IMG/VR virus record: IMGVR_UViG_3300047089_000330
Coordinates: 1 to 45,532 of that record
Reading direction: 5' to 3' (one strand)
Source: a virus
DNA length: 45,532 nucleotides
How positions within the stretch are numbered: the first letter of the stretch is position 1; every line of letters begins with the position of its first letter. The notes under the pieces are model-generated. The model made no database searches. It was given only the letters and a program-made list of their open reading frames with translations, and was not told the origin of the DNA. Below, piece by piece: positions 21,658 through 30,035 of this stretch. The position numbers and the translations under genes were made by a program.

Positions 21658-22119
21658 ATGGCGAAACTCACAGGTCCGGCGAGCGCAGCGGCTCCCGGCG
21701 ATTCCCTCAAGCGGTCCCCCGCGACGGTTGGCGCGAGGGCGCCGATCGGCCAGGTGGCCTATTCCGAAGACGGTCGGTTCGTTTACGTCACCGCATCAGG
21801 CGCGATCACCGCGTCGGGCGATGCGGTGTCCATGACGACCGACCTCCTGTCGGTCGTGCGCGGCTCGACCTCGGCGGGCGCGTTTATCGGCTGCTCGGAG
21901 GCCCCGATGGCGTCCGGCGACAGTGGTTACATCCGGACGCAGGGCCCCTGCTCCATGGTCGTCGACTCAGGCGCCGTCGCGGGCGACGTCCTCGAGCTGT
22001 CGAGCAACACCGGCAAACTCTCGAAGTACGTCGCGGCCTCGGTAAAGCGCCCGGTGGGCGTCGCGCTGGCTGCGTCGGACAACGCGGGCGTGGCGGCGAT
22101 CAACGTCTACCTCTTCTAA
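21658..22119 (+). CDS. Head decoration-type protein
   Basis: 153 residues, ATG at 21658 with GGGAGAA upstream. It is Gly/Ser/Ala/Val-rich with short beta repeats (FVYVTASGAITASGDAVSM, SGYIRTQGPCSMVVDSGAVAGDVLEL) and ends in the strand GVAAINVYLF. The layout resembles phage capsid decoration or DUF2190-like proteins, which bind the outer shell. It has its own downstream hairpin and probably high expression. Confidence 0.65.
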   Translation: MAKLTGPASAAAPGDSLKRSPATVGARAPIGQVAYSEDGRFVYVTASGAITASGDAVSMTTDLLSVVRGSTSAGAFIGCSEAPMASGDSGYIRTQGPCSMVVDSGAVAGDVLELSSNTGKLSKYVAASVKRPVGVALAASDNAGVAAINVYLF

Positions 22120-22127
22120 CGTGTCGG

Positions 22128-22157
22128 CAGACGATCGGGAATCCTCCCGGTCGTCTG
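22128..22157 (+). terminator. 13-bp hairpin after the decoration gene
   Basis: CAGACGATCGGGA (22128-22140), loop ATCC, TCCCGGTCGTCTG (22145-22157): 13 pairs including one U-G, eight bases after the stop. No U-run follows. With the hairpin after the capsid gene it brackets the decoration gene. Confidence 0.65.
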
Positions 22158-22212
22158 TCACAACCGCCAACGAGGAACAGGCGGAGATCGGGGTTCCTCA
22201 CGGAGAGGCCAC

Positions 22213-22830
22213 ATGGCCGACAAGAAAGTCGTGAAAGGCGAGCAGGCCGAGGAAAAGAACTTCAACGCAGAGATCTTCGGATCAGACGAGCCGGAGGTCG
22301 AAACCCCCTCGACCAGCGCAGCGCCCGCTGCGGGAGCGCCAGCGACGCTGACGCAAGAACAGCTCGTACAGTTGCTCCAATCGAATCAAGCGATGGTGCA
22401 GGCGTTCAGCAAGTTCCTCGAGGGACAGGCTGACAGCGGCCCGATTCGTCAGATTCACATTTCGAAGGCGAAGATCAAAACCCCCTGGAACCCGACCGGG
22501 CGTCCGTATCGGGTGCGGCTCGATCGCAACACCTACATGAACGGTCATCAGATGCGCGAGGCCATGATGACCGAGGAAGAGATCTCGCTCTTCAATCAGT
22601 TGAAGGGCGGCCTGTACCACAACAAGCGGTGGATGGTGCAGGTCAGGGAAATGGGCGAGGAAGGCAGCAGCTCGGAAGTGCTGCTGTGGATTCCGAACAA
22701 GACGCAAGACGATCGAGTCCGTCTGGCGAAGGATTGTATGCACCCGTCAGATCCGAAGCGCAACGGGCTGCTGGCGATCCTCGACCGCATCCTCGACGAG
22801 CAGAACGCACTCGTCGTCGCGACCCGGTAA
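22213..22830 (+). CDS. Hypothetical structural-block protein, 205 aa
   Basis: ATG at 22213 with GGAGAGG upstream. The N-terminal 65 residues are acidic and Ala/Pro-rich; a helix follows (LTQEQLVQLLQSNQAMVQAFSKFLEGQ). The C-terminal half is a compact mixed region (PYRVRLDRNTYMNGHQMREAMMTEEEISLFNQL, RWMVQVREMG) of unknown fold. Position between decoration and adaptor genes suggests a connector or internal head protein. Confidence 0.6.
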   Translation: MADKKVVKGEQAEEKNFNAEIFGSDEPEVETPSTSAAPAAGAPATLTQEQLVQLLQSNQAMVQAFSKFLEGQADSGPIRQIHISKAKIKTPWNPTGRPYRVRLDRNTYMNGHQMREAMMTEEEISLFNQLKGGLYHNKRWMVQVREMGEEGSSSEVLLWIPNKTQDDRVRLAKDCMHPSDPKRNGLLAILDRILDEQNALVVATR

Positions 22831-22848
22831 TGGAGAGGGAGACGGTTC

Positions 22849-23529
22849 ATGCAGCTATCCGACATTCGTACGCGGGTGATGAACCGTCTCAATCTCACGT
22901 CTCCCGAAGCCGCGACGCGCATCAACGCTGAGATCAACGATCGCTACCGCGAGGTTGTGACCTCGGTCAATCTCACGCGGACACGCCGCAGCCTCATCGC
23001 CATGAACACGGCAAGCGGGCAAAGCACGATTACGACCGCCGGCGTGGCGAAGCTCCTCGACGTGTTCGATCCGGTCATCCTGCGGCGACCCCTCAACGAG
23101 GTGAGCCAGAACCAGATCCGCCTCATGGACGCATCCTCGCAGGTCGTCGGCACGCCCTACATGTACGCGATCGAGAAGCATCAGAACGACACCGTCACGA
23201 TCCGCCTGTTCCCGCAGCCGACCGGCGTCTCGCAGCTACAGGCAGACTGTGTGGTGTCCGGCACCGACCTCGTGAATGACACAGATATCCCGACGTTCCC
23301 GAACGACTACCACGACGTGCTCGTGCATGGCGTGCTCGCGGACGAGTACGCAAAGCTCGAGAAGACGCAGCCCCTTGCCGAGCGCGAAGAGGCGAAGTTC
23401 GAAAAGCGTCTGAGTGAGCTGCGCTATTTCCTCATCAAGTCGGCGTACCTCTCGACGGTCCAGAAGGACCACGCCCTCCGGTTCGGCCTCTCCTCGAGGG
23501 TCTGGCCCTACGCGAACATCGGATCGTAA
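22849..23529 (+). CDS. Head-tail adaptor protein
   Basis: 226 residues, ATG at 22849 with GAGGGAG upstream. Starts MQLSDIRTRVMNRLNL, then a helix (AATRINAEINDRYREVVTSVN), a beta core and a C-terminal helix (REEAKFEKRLSELRYFLIKSAYL). This matches adaptor (gp11-like or P22 gp4-like) proteins of short-tailed phages, which bind the portal and start the tail. It directly abuts the next tail gene. Confidence 0.7.
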   Translation: MQLSDIRTRVMNRLNLTSPEAATRINAEINDRYREVVTSVNLTRTRRSLIAMNTASGQSTITTAGVAKLLDVFDPVILRRPLNEVSQNQIRLMDASSQVVGTPYMYAIEKHQNDTVTIRLFPQPTGVSQLQADCVVSGTDLVNDTDIPTFPNDYHDVLVHGVLADEYAKLEKTQPLAEREEAKFEKRLSELRYFLIKSAYLSTVQKDHALRFGLSSRVWPYANIGS

Positions 23530-25521
23530 ATGATCCCCGGCACGCTCCCCATCTCGGATCTGCGCGGCGGCATCAACAATTCCGACTCGCCGCAGACGCT
23601 GCCCGACAATCAGGTCGTCGACGCGCGGAACGTCGACTTCCGCGAAGGTGTGCTCGGGAGCAAGCGGCGCGGCACGGCCGGCATCGACATGACGGGTTCG
23701 ATTATCAACTCGCCGGTCGTCGCGACCATCCGCCATACGCCGAGCAACAGTCTGAGCAACGACGAGCTGTGGGCGATCGATCAGAACGGCAACCTTGATC
23801 GCCGCGTGGGCGGCTCCTGGCAGGGCGGCGTCCCCCGCGTCAATACGAACGTCACGATCAACGCGGGCAACTTCGACGCGAACGGCGCCAGTCTGCACGG
23901 CAAGCTGTTCCTGGCCGCGCAGGGCGCGCAGGATCGCCTGATGGTCTGGGATGGCACGACGCTCCGCTGGGCGGGGTTCTGGCAGACGCCCGTCCCGACG
24001 ATCGCCAACTCCGCCGTCGCGGGGTCCTACGCGAACACGCGCTACTGCCGCATCCGATTCGTCACGATCGCCGGCGGGATCGTTACCCGGCGCTCGGAGC
24101 CGTCGAATACGATTTCGATTGCGCCGGACGGGGCCCACAACGGGATTGTGATCACGAAGCCTGCCGGGACGGAGGTCAACACCTCGATCTACTGTGAAGG
24201 GCAGACCCATTGGGAGGTCGAGCTGTCGCTCGACAACATCTTGTTCTACCGCGTCGCGCAGGTCGCCATCGGCACGGCGACCTACACCGACACCACCGCC
24301 TATGCGACGGGCTATTCGTCGAACCCGCTCTCAGACCCGATTGGGAACTACGTGGCGCCCTCGTCCTGCCGACACGTGGCGATCGACGAGGACCGGGTGC
24401 TGATGGCCGGATCATTCTTTACGCCCGGCAACGACGCGACGGTCTTCTGGACGCCGGTCGGATCGGACCCCACGGGCGTGGCGAACGACGAGCGCATTCC
24501 CACGGCGACGAGTAACTTCCTGACGTTCGACGGGCTCGACGGCGGCTCGGTGCAGGCAATGGTCTCTGGCGTCGCCGGAAACGTCTACGTGTTCAAGGCG
24601 TCGCGTCTCTACAAGATGATCCGCACGGGGATTGTCACGGGCGCCTACGATCCGACCGCGGAATCCTACGCGCGCGGCTCGACGTTCCGCGGGGCCTGCG
24701 CGGGCACGGATAAGGACGGCATCCCCTGCGTCTACTTCCTCGATCCGTCTGTGGGCTTGTGCCGCATCGGGCACAACGGCGTGGAGCGGCTCGCCTGGTC
24801 GATCCGCTCGACGTGGCAGGGCCGCAACCCGATGCCCGCGCTCAACCCCCGCATCATCTACTACCCGACCCTCGAGCAGGTGTGGTTCACGCTCCCCGTG
24901 AACCCCTCGAGCGAGATCCACACGGTCGTGGACTCGCAGATCCTGACGGCGAGCGGCTCGATTCTCGCCGCCTCACAGGCCTCTCCGGGGTTGCTGGGGA
25001 TCTACGAATCTCGGTACGGAAGTCTGATGTTTCACGACGGCGTGCCCGCGTCGGCGCAAGCCCTTGGGCTGATCACGGGCACAACGGGGATCGTCCCCGT
25101 CATCGGCACGCAGTTGACGGCCATTGGCGGGGGTAACAACTCGTACCTGCACACCGGTGACACCGGGACGACGGACAGCAGCACGAACTTCCTCGCCTAC
25201 GTCCTGACGAAGCCCTACACCCTCGGGACGCTGTGGCAGAAGTTCGGCATCACGGCGGGTCTCGTGCTCGCGAAGGCTGCGGCCGGCACGTTGTTCCTGC
25301 TGCGGTTTATCCGGAACTACGGCATCGAGCAGTCGGTGGACAAGCTCGTGAGCTTGACACCACCCGGGGCCCAGACGCGGGTGATCGGCCAGGTCGACAA
25401 CGCGTATCTCTCCGAGCTGAATAGCGTGCAGATCCAATACGGCGATCAGGCCGCCTCCCCGCAGGCGTGGACGATCGACGCGCTCGTGTTCAAGGTCCGC
25501 TCCGAGGACGGGAGTATCTAA
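23530..25521 (+). CDS. Tail nozzle / hub-type beta-propeller protein
   Basis: 663 residues, ATG immediately after the adaptor stop. It starts LPISDLRGGINNSDSPQTL, DNQVVDARNVDFREGVLGSKR, the usual opening of podovirus tail tube/stopper proteins (GG.N....P..L...Q....N.). A long series of beta segments follows (WAIDQNGNLDRRVGG, GKLFLAAQGAQDRLMVWDG, MAGSFFTPGNDATVFWTPVG), consistent with a propeller. It forms the lower tail tube. The stop shares a base with the next ATG (TAATG). Confidence 0.75.
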   Translation: MIPGTLPISDLRGGINNSDSPQTLPDNQVVDARNVDFREGVLGSKRRGTAGIDMTGSIINSPVVATIRHTPSNSLSNDELWAIDQNGNLDRRVGGSWQGGVPRVNTNVTINAGNFDANGASLHGKLFLAAQGAQDRLMVWDGTTLRWAGFWQTPVPTIANSAVAGSYANTRYCRIRFVTIAGGIVTRRSEPSNTISIAPDGAHNGIVITKPAGTEVNTSIYCEGQTHWEVELSLDNILFYRVAQVAIGTATYTDTTAYATGYSSNPLSDPIGNYVAPSSCRHVAIDEDRVLMAGSFFTPGNDATVFWTPVGSDPTGVANDERIPTATSNFLTFDGLDGGSVQAMVSGVAGNVYVFKASRLYKMIRTGIVTGAYDPTAESYARGSTFRGACAGTDKDGIPCVYFLDPSVGLCRIGHNGVERLAWSIRSTWQGRNPMPALNPRIIYYPTLEQVWFTLPVNPSSEIHTVVDSQILTASGSILAASQASPGLLGIYESRYGSLMFHDGVPASAQALGLITGTTGIVPVIGTQLTAIGGGNNSYLHTGDTGTTDSSTNFLAYVLTKPYTLGTLWQKFGITAGLVLAKAAAGTLFLLRFIRNYGIEQSVDKLVSLTPPGAQTRVIGQVDNAYLSELNSVQIQYGDQAASPQAWTIDALVFKVRSEDGSI

Positions 25522-26318
25522 TGAGCATTTCTGTTCTGAATACCGACGCTAACCTCTCCGGCAAGACGCTGCTCGCCGCCGAGAACGCCGACACCATTAC
25601 CGGGCTGAAGACCTTCAGTCGTGGCGCCGCGCCGCCATTCGCTTGTGCGGTCGGCTCGACGAACGTCGCGAACCTCGACGCGGACAAAGTCGACGGGGCC
25701 CACCTCGCGGCCCTCGCGCAGCTCGGGCTTCCGAACGCGTTCACCGACGCGACAGATTCCACGACCGCCGGGACGGGCGCGATTACGACCGCCGGCGGCA
25801 TTGGTGTCGCAAAGGGGTTGAGCGTCGGAACCATCATCAATCTGATCGGCGGCCAGATTGGGTTCCCTGCCGTGCAGGTGCCTTCGGTGGGCGTGAATGT
25901 GCTTGACGACTACGAGGAGGGCACGTGGACGCCAGTAGTTACGGGCACCGCGGGATCTGGCATCACGTGCTCGCAGCAGGCCGGAACCTACGTCAAGATC
26001 GGCAAGCTCGTTTATTGTTCCGCGACGATAACGCTCTCCTCTCTCGGAACAGCTTCTGGCACTGTGAGCATCACTGGCCTGCCCTTTACTGCCGGGGCGG
26101 GACTCGGAGAGCACGTGTCAGGAAGCATCGGGTACTATGCGTCTCTCACGACGGCTGTCATCTGGATTCCGTGGTTGCTAACGGCTGGGACCGCGGTGCT
26201 GAGTCTCAACAAGGTGACAGCCGCCGCGGTAACGTCAGCGAGCCCGCAGCTCACCATTGCCGATCTATCCGCTGTGACGCAGATGATCTTCGCGTTTTGT
26301 TACCGAGCCAACGGATAG
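25521..26318 (+). CDS. Tail fibre or tail-surface protein, 265 aa
   Basis: ATG at 25521 (TAATG). The N-terminus resembles the repeating trimeric-fibre style (ENADTITGLKTFSRG..., NLDADKVDGAHLAAL), with the NLDADKVDG phrase common in phage fibres. A Thr/Gly/Ser/Ala-rich body contains EEGTWTPVVTGTAGSG, a segment typical of fibre receptor-tip domains. It ends in hydrophobic strands. It is probably a fibre attached to the tail hub. Confidence 0.7.
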   Translation: MSISVLNTDANLSGKTLLAAENADTITGLKTFSRGAAPPFACAVGSTNVANLDADKVDGAHLAALAQLGLPNAFTDATDSTTAGTGAITTAGGIGVAKGLSVGTIINLIGGQIGFPAVQVPSVGVNVLDDYEEGTWTPVVTGTAGSGITCSQQAGTYVKIGKLVYCSATITLSSLGTASGTVSITGLPFTAGAGLGEHVSGSIGYYASLTTAVIWIPWLLTAGTAVLSLNKVTAAAVTSASPQLTIADLSAVTQMIFAFCYRANG

Positions 26319-26321
26319 ACT

Positions 26322-28253
26322 GTGAAGCTCGTCCTGATCAACCGGGAGCGGCTCCAGTCCCTCGGGAGCTTTCTCGTCAGCGAGTTCGACTCCCTGATTT
26401 CGCGCATTCGCGGGTCGTGGGGGGTTGAACACAACGACGACGACTCGCACGGAAACGTCCATGCGGACTCCGTCGCGACCGGCCGGCTGACGTTCAGCGA
26501 TATTGTGACGTCGGCCGTCACGACGGCGCAGATCGACAATCACAACCCCGGAGGGCTCTCGACGGCGGCGCTCCTGCGGATCAGTAGCCCGACGCCGCAG
26601 GGCCACGTGACGTGGACGGGGCTGCAGGTCCCGCAGGACGACGGCGGGACCGTCCTCGACGGCCGTGCCTTGGTCATTGAGAACACGTCGGTCAGCACGG
26701 TCTTTCGCCTCGTGAACGAGAGCACGTCGTCGCTCCCCCGCAATCGGTTCAACCTTCCCTGGTCGCCGATCAATCCCGCTGGTGACGAGTGGTTTCTGCT
26801 CTACCCCGGCATGCTCGCGGTTGTGGTGTATAACGCGAGCAAGGCGCGCTGGCAGGTCGCCTCGCAGAACAACGACACGATCCGCACCGCGGCCTCGTTC
26901 AGCACGAGTCAGAATGACTATGCGCCGGCGGGACTCCGCACCTCGCGCTACGTCAGTCTGCTGCCGGCAGTCGCCGGACTGTCGATCAGCGGTTTCGACG
27001 CGCGCGTGTCGACGGACTCAACGGCTGTGCCTGCGCCGACAACGAAAATCCTGACGAACGACGGCCTGTTCACCGTCGACCTGCTGCATATGAACGCCAG
27101 CTCGCTCCTGACGAGCCGCATTCAGTGCCCGGGCGGCGTGCGCTATCGGCTCTATCCGCGTGAGAGCGTGACGATCTATCGGAGCGATGAGAACACGTGG
27201 AAGATCGTCGAGAAGGCCGATCAGTGGTACGACAGCGTCTATGCGGCCGGAAGTTTCACGACGGACGCCGGGACGTGGACGGTCGACGCCGGGGACGTCA
27301 CGACGCTCACGTGGCAGCTCGACGGCAACAAGATGACCTGCACGTTCCACCTGACCGCGACGACCGTCGCCACGAACCCCACGGAGCTGCGGATCGCCAT
27401 CCCCGGCCTCGACGGCGTGTTCTTGACGCGCACGATCGCTCGGACGACGGCCAACCCGATCCTGGCGAAGGACAACGGCACGGTCGTGAGCACCGCCTAT
27501 GTCGAGGCGCTGGTGGGAAAGTCATACTTGCGCGTGCGCAAGGACCAGGCAGGCACCGCGTGGGTCGCCGCGACCAACGCGACGGAGATCCGCGGCCAGA
27601 TCACGTTCATGGTGCAGGACAGCAACATCGCGGAGAATCACAACGACGTCGCGCACGGCGACGTGACGCACGCCGACGTCGAGCACTCGGACGTGGCCCA
27701 CGTCGACGTCGCGCACGGCGACAGTCACACGGATGCCAGCCACTCGGACGTGGCCCACTCGGACGTGGCCCACTCGGACGTGGCCCACACCGACACGCAT
27801 GGGGACGTGGCGCACAGCGATTCGCACGACGATACGGCCCACAGCGACGTCGCGCACGGCGACACGGCGCATGACGACTCACACGGAGACGTGCTGCACG
27901 GCGACAACCACGCCGATCACACCTCTGGCACGCACGCGGACTCCCATTCGGATACGCCGCACGATGACTCCCACGGCGACACGGCCCACGACGACGTGGC
28001 GCATAGCGATGGCTCTCACACCGACGCGCACGGTGACACGGCGCACACCGACACGCACAGCGATGTCGCCCACGTCGACGCGGCCCACAGCGATGTCGCC
28101 CACGTCGACGCGGGGCACACGGATAGCCACTCCGACACGGCGCCGCATTCCGACACTGCGCACGTCGACGTGGCCCACGCGGACACGCCCCACTCAGATA
28201 GCCTGCATCAGGACCTGGGCTACCACGTGGACGGCAATCACGTTGACATCTAG
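26322..28253 (+). CDS. Tail-fibre-type protein ending in a long His-x-Asp repeat domain
   Basis: 643 residues, GTG start at 26322, three bases after the previous stop. Residues 1-30 form a helical attachment (LINRERLQSLGSFLVSEFDSLISRI), followed by a small His/Asp motif (EHNDDDSHGNVHAD, about 36-49). Residues 50-435 are beta-rich, fibre-like. From H440 to the end lie 43 units beginning with His; 42 of them are H-x-D, followed by none to three spacer residues (often VA, TA, TP or S), e.g. HSDVAHSDVAHSDVAHTDT. The repeat makes the C-terminus extremely acidic and His-rich, suited to binding metals or being enzymatically modified. The next genes encode a peptidase, a radical SAM enzyme with the same repeat, and a methyltransferase. 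Confidence 0.85.
   Translation: MKLVLINRERLQSLGSFLVSEFDSLISRIRGSWGVEHNDDDSHGNVHADSVATGRLTFSDIVTSAVTTAQIDNHNPGGLSTAALLRISSPTPQGHVTWTGLQVPQDDGGTVLDGRALVIENTSVSTVFRLVNESTSSLPRNRFNLPWSPINPAGDEWFLLYPGMLAVVVYNASKARWQVASQNNDTIRTAASFSTSQNDYAPAGLRTSRYVSLLPAVAGLSISGFDARVSTDSTAVPAPTTKILTNDGLFTVDLLHMNASSLLTSRIQCPGGVRYRLYPRESVTIYRSDENTWKIVEKADQWYDSVYAAGSFTTDAGTWTVDAGDVTTLTWQLDGNKMTCTFHLTATTVATNPTELRIAIPGLDGVFLTRTIARTTANPILAKDNGTVVSTAYVEALVGKSYLRVRKDQAGTAWVAATNATEIRGQITFMVQDSNIAENHNDVAHGDVTHADVEHSDVAHVDVAHGDSHTDASHSDVAHSDVAHSDVAHTDTHGDVAHSDSHDDTAHSDVAHGDTAHDDSHGDVLHGDNHADHTSGTHADSHSDTPHDDSHGDTAHDDVAHSDGSHTDAHGDTAHTDTHSDVAHVDAAHSDVAHVDAGHTDSHSDTAPHSDTAHVDVAHADTPHSDSLHQDLGYHVDGNHVDI
27639..28250 (+). repeat. 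Degenerate 12-15 bp coding repeats for H-x-D units
   Basis: The DNA repeats CAC-NNN-GAC-NN(G/C)-GCC-type units. The clearest stretch is three identical 15-mers CACTCGGACGTGGCC at 27739-27783. Elsewhere codons vary while H-x-D is kept, so selection acts on the protein and not on the DNA. Unit lengths of 3 to 6 codons show that length is flexible. Confidence 0.9.
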
Positions 28254-28281
28254 ACCTCGGCTGTAATAGAGTGACGCCGCC

Positions 28282-28785
28282 ATGCCTGATCCCACCGCGC
28301 TTGCCGTCGCCGCGCTCCTGAACAGCGGGATCGGGCAGTACCCTGATCCGAAGATCTACCAGGCGGCGAGCCTCCTGCAACCCGCAGAGCGGCCGACCGT
28401 GCCCGTTCGCCCCGAGCATACGAAGTTCAGCCAAGGCGACCAGCGGATTGCGTGGGTGGACCAGATCCGCGATCCGGGCGTGATTCACATGTCGCAGGAC
28501 TCTCCCGCGTATAAAAAACAGAACTTCCCGGCGCTGGCCGCCGCACTGGCACACGAACAAGTGCATGTCGCGGGGCAGGCCGGACAAGGCGGGCGTCCGG
28601 ACCTGCGAGAAATTCCGGCCTTCGAGCGGGAGCGGTCTGTCTTGCAACGGCTCGCGCCGAAACAGAACCAACAACGTCTAAAAGATATCGACCATCTCAT
28701 CGACTACTATCGTCCGTACGATCAGAAGAACGCGCCCGATCCGGAGGTAGACCGGCAGGCCCTTCTCGCACAGATGCAAAAATGA
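28282..28785 (+). CDS. HExxH zinc peptidase-like protein
   Basis: 167 residues, ATG at 28282, 28 bases after the repeat-protein stop. A metallopeptidase-type helix AALAHEQVHVAGQ gives H91-E92-x2-H95; E110 or E115 (LREIPAFERER) is a candidate third ligand or glutamate as in gluzincins. A strand upstream (GVIHMSQDS) precedes the active helix. It may be a protease of the virion, or a cell-wall or repeat-processing enzyme. The last residues RQALLAQMQK match the end of the protein at 31253-31900, hinting at a shared virion-targeting tail. Confidence 0.7.
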   Translation: MPDPTALAVAALLNSGIGQYPDPKIYQAASLLQPAERPTVPVRPEHTKFSQGDQRIAWVDQIRDPGVIHMSQDSPAYKKQNFPALAAALAHEQVHVAGQAGQGGRPDLREIPAFERERSVLQRLAPKQNQQRLKDIDHLIDYYRPYDQKNAPDPEVDRQALLAQMQK

Positions 28786-28826
28786 GTTCGTGGCACTTGC
28801 CGGCCTAGCCGTGCGTCGTACTGTGA

Positions 28827-30035
28827 GTGAGCATTGAACTGACGCCGATCGGCAAGGCCTGTAACATCGCCTGCACGTACTGCTACCAGCAAGAGGAACG
28901 TGCCGTGACGCAGAACACCGCGGAGCCTTACGACCTCAAAGCAATGAAGGCGGCGCTCCTCGCGGAGGGCGTCGGGAAAGGCGTCGGCTGGACCCTCTTC
29001 GGCGGTGAGAGCCTCCTCTTCCCCATCAACGATCTCGCGCACCTCCTCGACTGGTCGGCGTCCATCGGGGCGCCCGTGGGTGTGCAGACCAACGGCTCGT
29101 TGATCACCGATCGACACGTCGACCTGTTTCGTCGATACCGCGTACATGTCGGCTTCAGCATCGACGGCCCTGGCGCGCTGAACGACGCGCGCCAGGCGAA
29201 AGACCCCACCGCGACGCGCGCGACGACCAGCCTCAGCCTGCGGAACCTCGATCGACTCCTCGCAGAGGGCGTCAGCGTGAGTCTGATCGTCACGCTGCAT
29301 GCGCTCAACGCGCGGCTCACGTCGCTGCAGACGCTCGTCGACTGGCTGCTCGCGCTGCGTGACAAGGGCCTGAAATACGTCAATCTCCACACCCTCGAGC
29401 CGCACGGCGATTCCGCGCTCGCCCTTTCCCCAGCGTCGCAGACGTTCGCGCTGCGGACGCTGCGCCAGAAGCTCGTCGGGTTCGCGAGTGTGAGCCCGTT
29501 TGATGACATGCGGAAGTCGTTGCTCCAAGAGAGCGGCGCTAACTGCATCTGGAACTTCTGCGATCCGTATACGACGGCCGCCGTCCACGGCGTCGACGGC
29601 CAGGGGCAGCGCTCGAACTGCGGTCGGACGAACGTCGACGGTGTCGCGTACCAGAAGGGCGACGTCGCAGGGAAGGAACGCTACCTCGCGCTCTACCTCA
29701 CGCCGCAGGAACACGGGGGCTGCGCCGAGTGTCGGTTTTTCGTTCCGTGCGGCGGCGGGAATTGTCCGGGCGAGGCGATCGATGGCGACTGGCGCAATCG
29801 CACGGTACACTGTGCGACGCTGAAGGCGCTGTTCATCGACATCGAGCAGGAACTCCGCGCCGAGGGACGAGAGCCGATCTCGTGCTCCCTCCGCCGTCCG
29901 GCGCTTGAGGCGCAGCTCCTCGGGCAATGGAGCGGCGTCCGCGCAACGGGTAATGTTGCGCACGGGGATTCCCCACACGGGGACGCCCCACACGGGGACT
30001 CGCATGGAGATCACACCGATGCGCCTGCCGTTTAA
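28827..30035 (+). CDS. Radical SAM enzyme with SPASM-like region and its own H-x-D tail
   Basis: 402 residues, GTG at 28827. The radical SAM cluster motif is C12-x3-C16-x2-C19 (CNIACTYCYQ), then a GGES motif (59-62), QTNGSLIT, SIDGP and later barrel strands (VSLIVTLHALN, YVNLHTLEPHGDS). The C-terminal region has Cys at 240, 245, 265, 299, 302, 308, 313 and 329 (CAECRFFVPCGGGNC), the pattern of SPASM/twitch domains that hold auxiliary Fe-S clusters in peptide-modifying enzymes. It closely resembles anaerobic sulfatase-maturase-like and RiPP maturases. Residues 379-398 are five H-x-D units (HGDSPHGDAPHGDSHGDHTD). It probably modifies the H-x-D repeats of the neighbouring tail protein. Confidence 0.9.
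   Translation: MSIELTPIGKACNIACTYCYQQEERAVTQNTAEPYDLKAMKAALLAEGVGKGVGWTLFGGESLLFPINDLAHLLDWSASIGAPVGVQTNGSLITDRHVDLFRRYRVHVGFSIDGPGALNDARQAKDPTATRATTSLSLRNLDRLLAEGVSVSLIVTLHALNARLTSLQTLVDWLLALRDKGLKYVNLHTLEPHGDSALALSPASQTFALRTLRQKLVGFASVSPFDDMRKSLLQESGANCIWNFCDPYTTAAVHGVDGQGQRSNCGRTNVDGVAYQKGDVAGKERYLALYLTPQEHGGCAECRFFVPCGGGNCPGEAIDGDWRNRTVHCATLKALFIDIEQELRAEGREPISCSLRRPALEAQLLGQWSGVRATGNVAHGDSPHGDAPHGDSHGDHTDAPAV

Noticed and set aside
27639-28250. Possible CRISPR-like or minisatellite array
   Set aside because: Units are 9-18 bp, in frame, without spacers; conservation is at the amino-acid level.
28243-28266. TTGACA...TAATAG promoter before the peptidase gene
   Set aside because: The -35 lies in repeat codons (GTTGACATC), the spacer is only 15 bases, and H-x-D coding explains the sequence.
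27607-28674. 355-aa antisense frame and other frames across the H-x-D repeat
   Set aside because: Repeat DNA keeps several frames open; only the H-x-D frame is joined to a normal protein and keeps its pattern despite codon changes.
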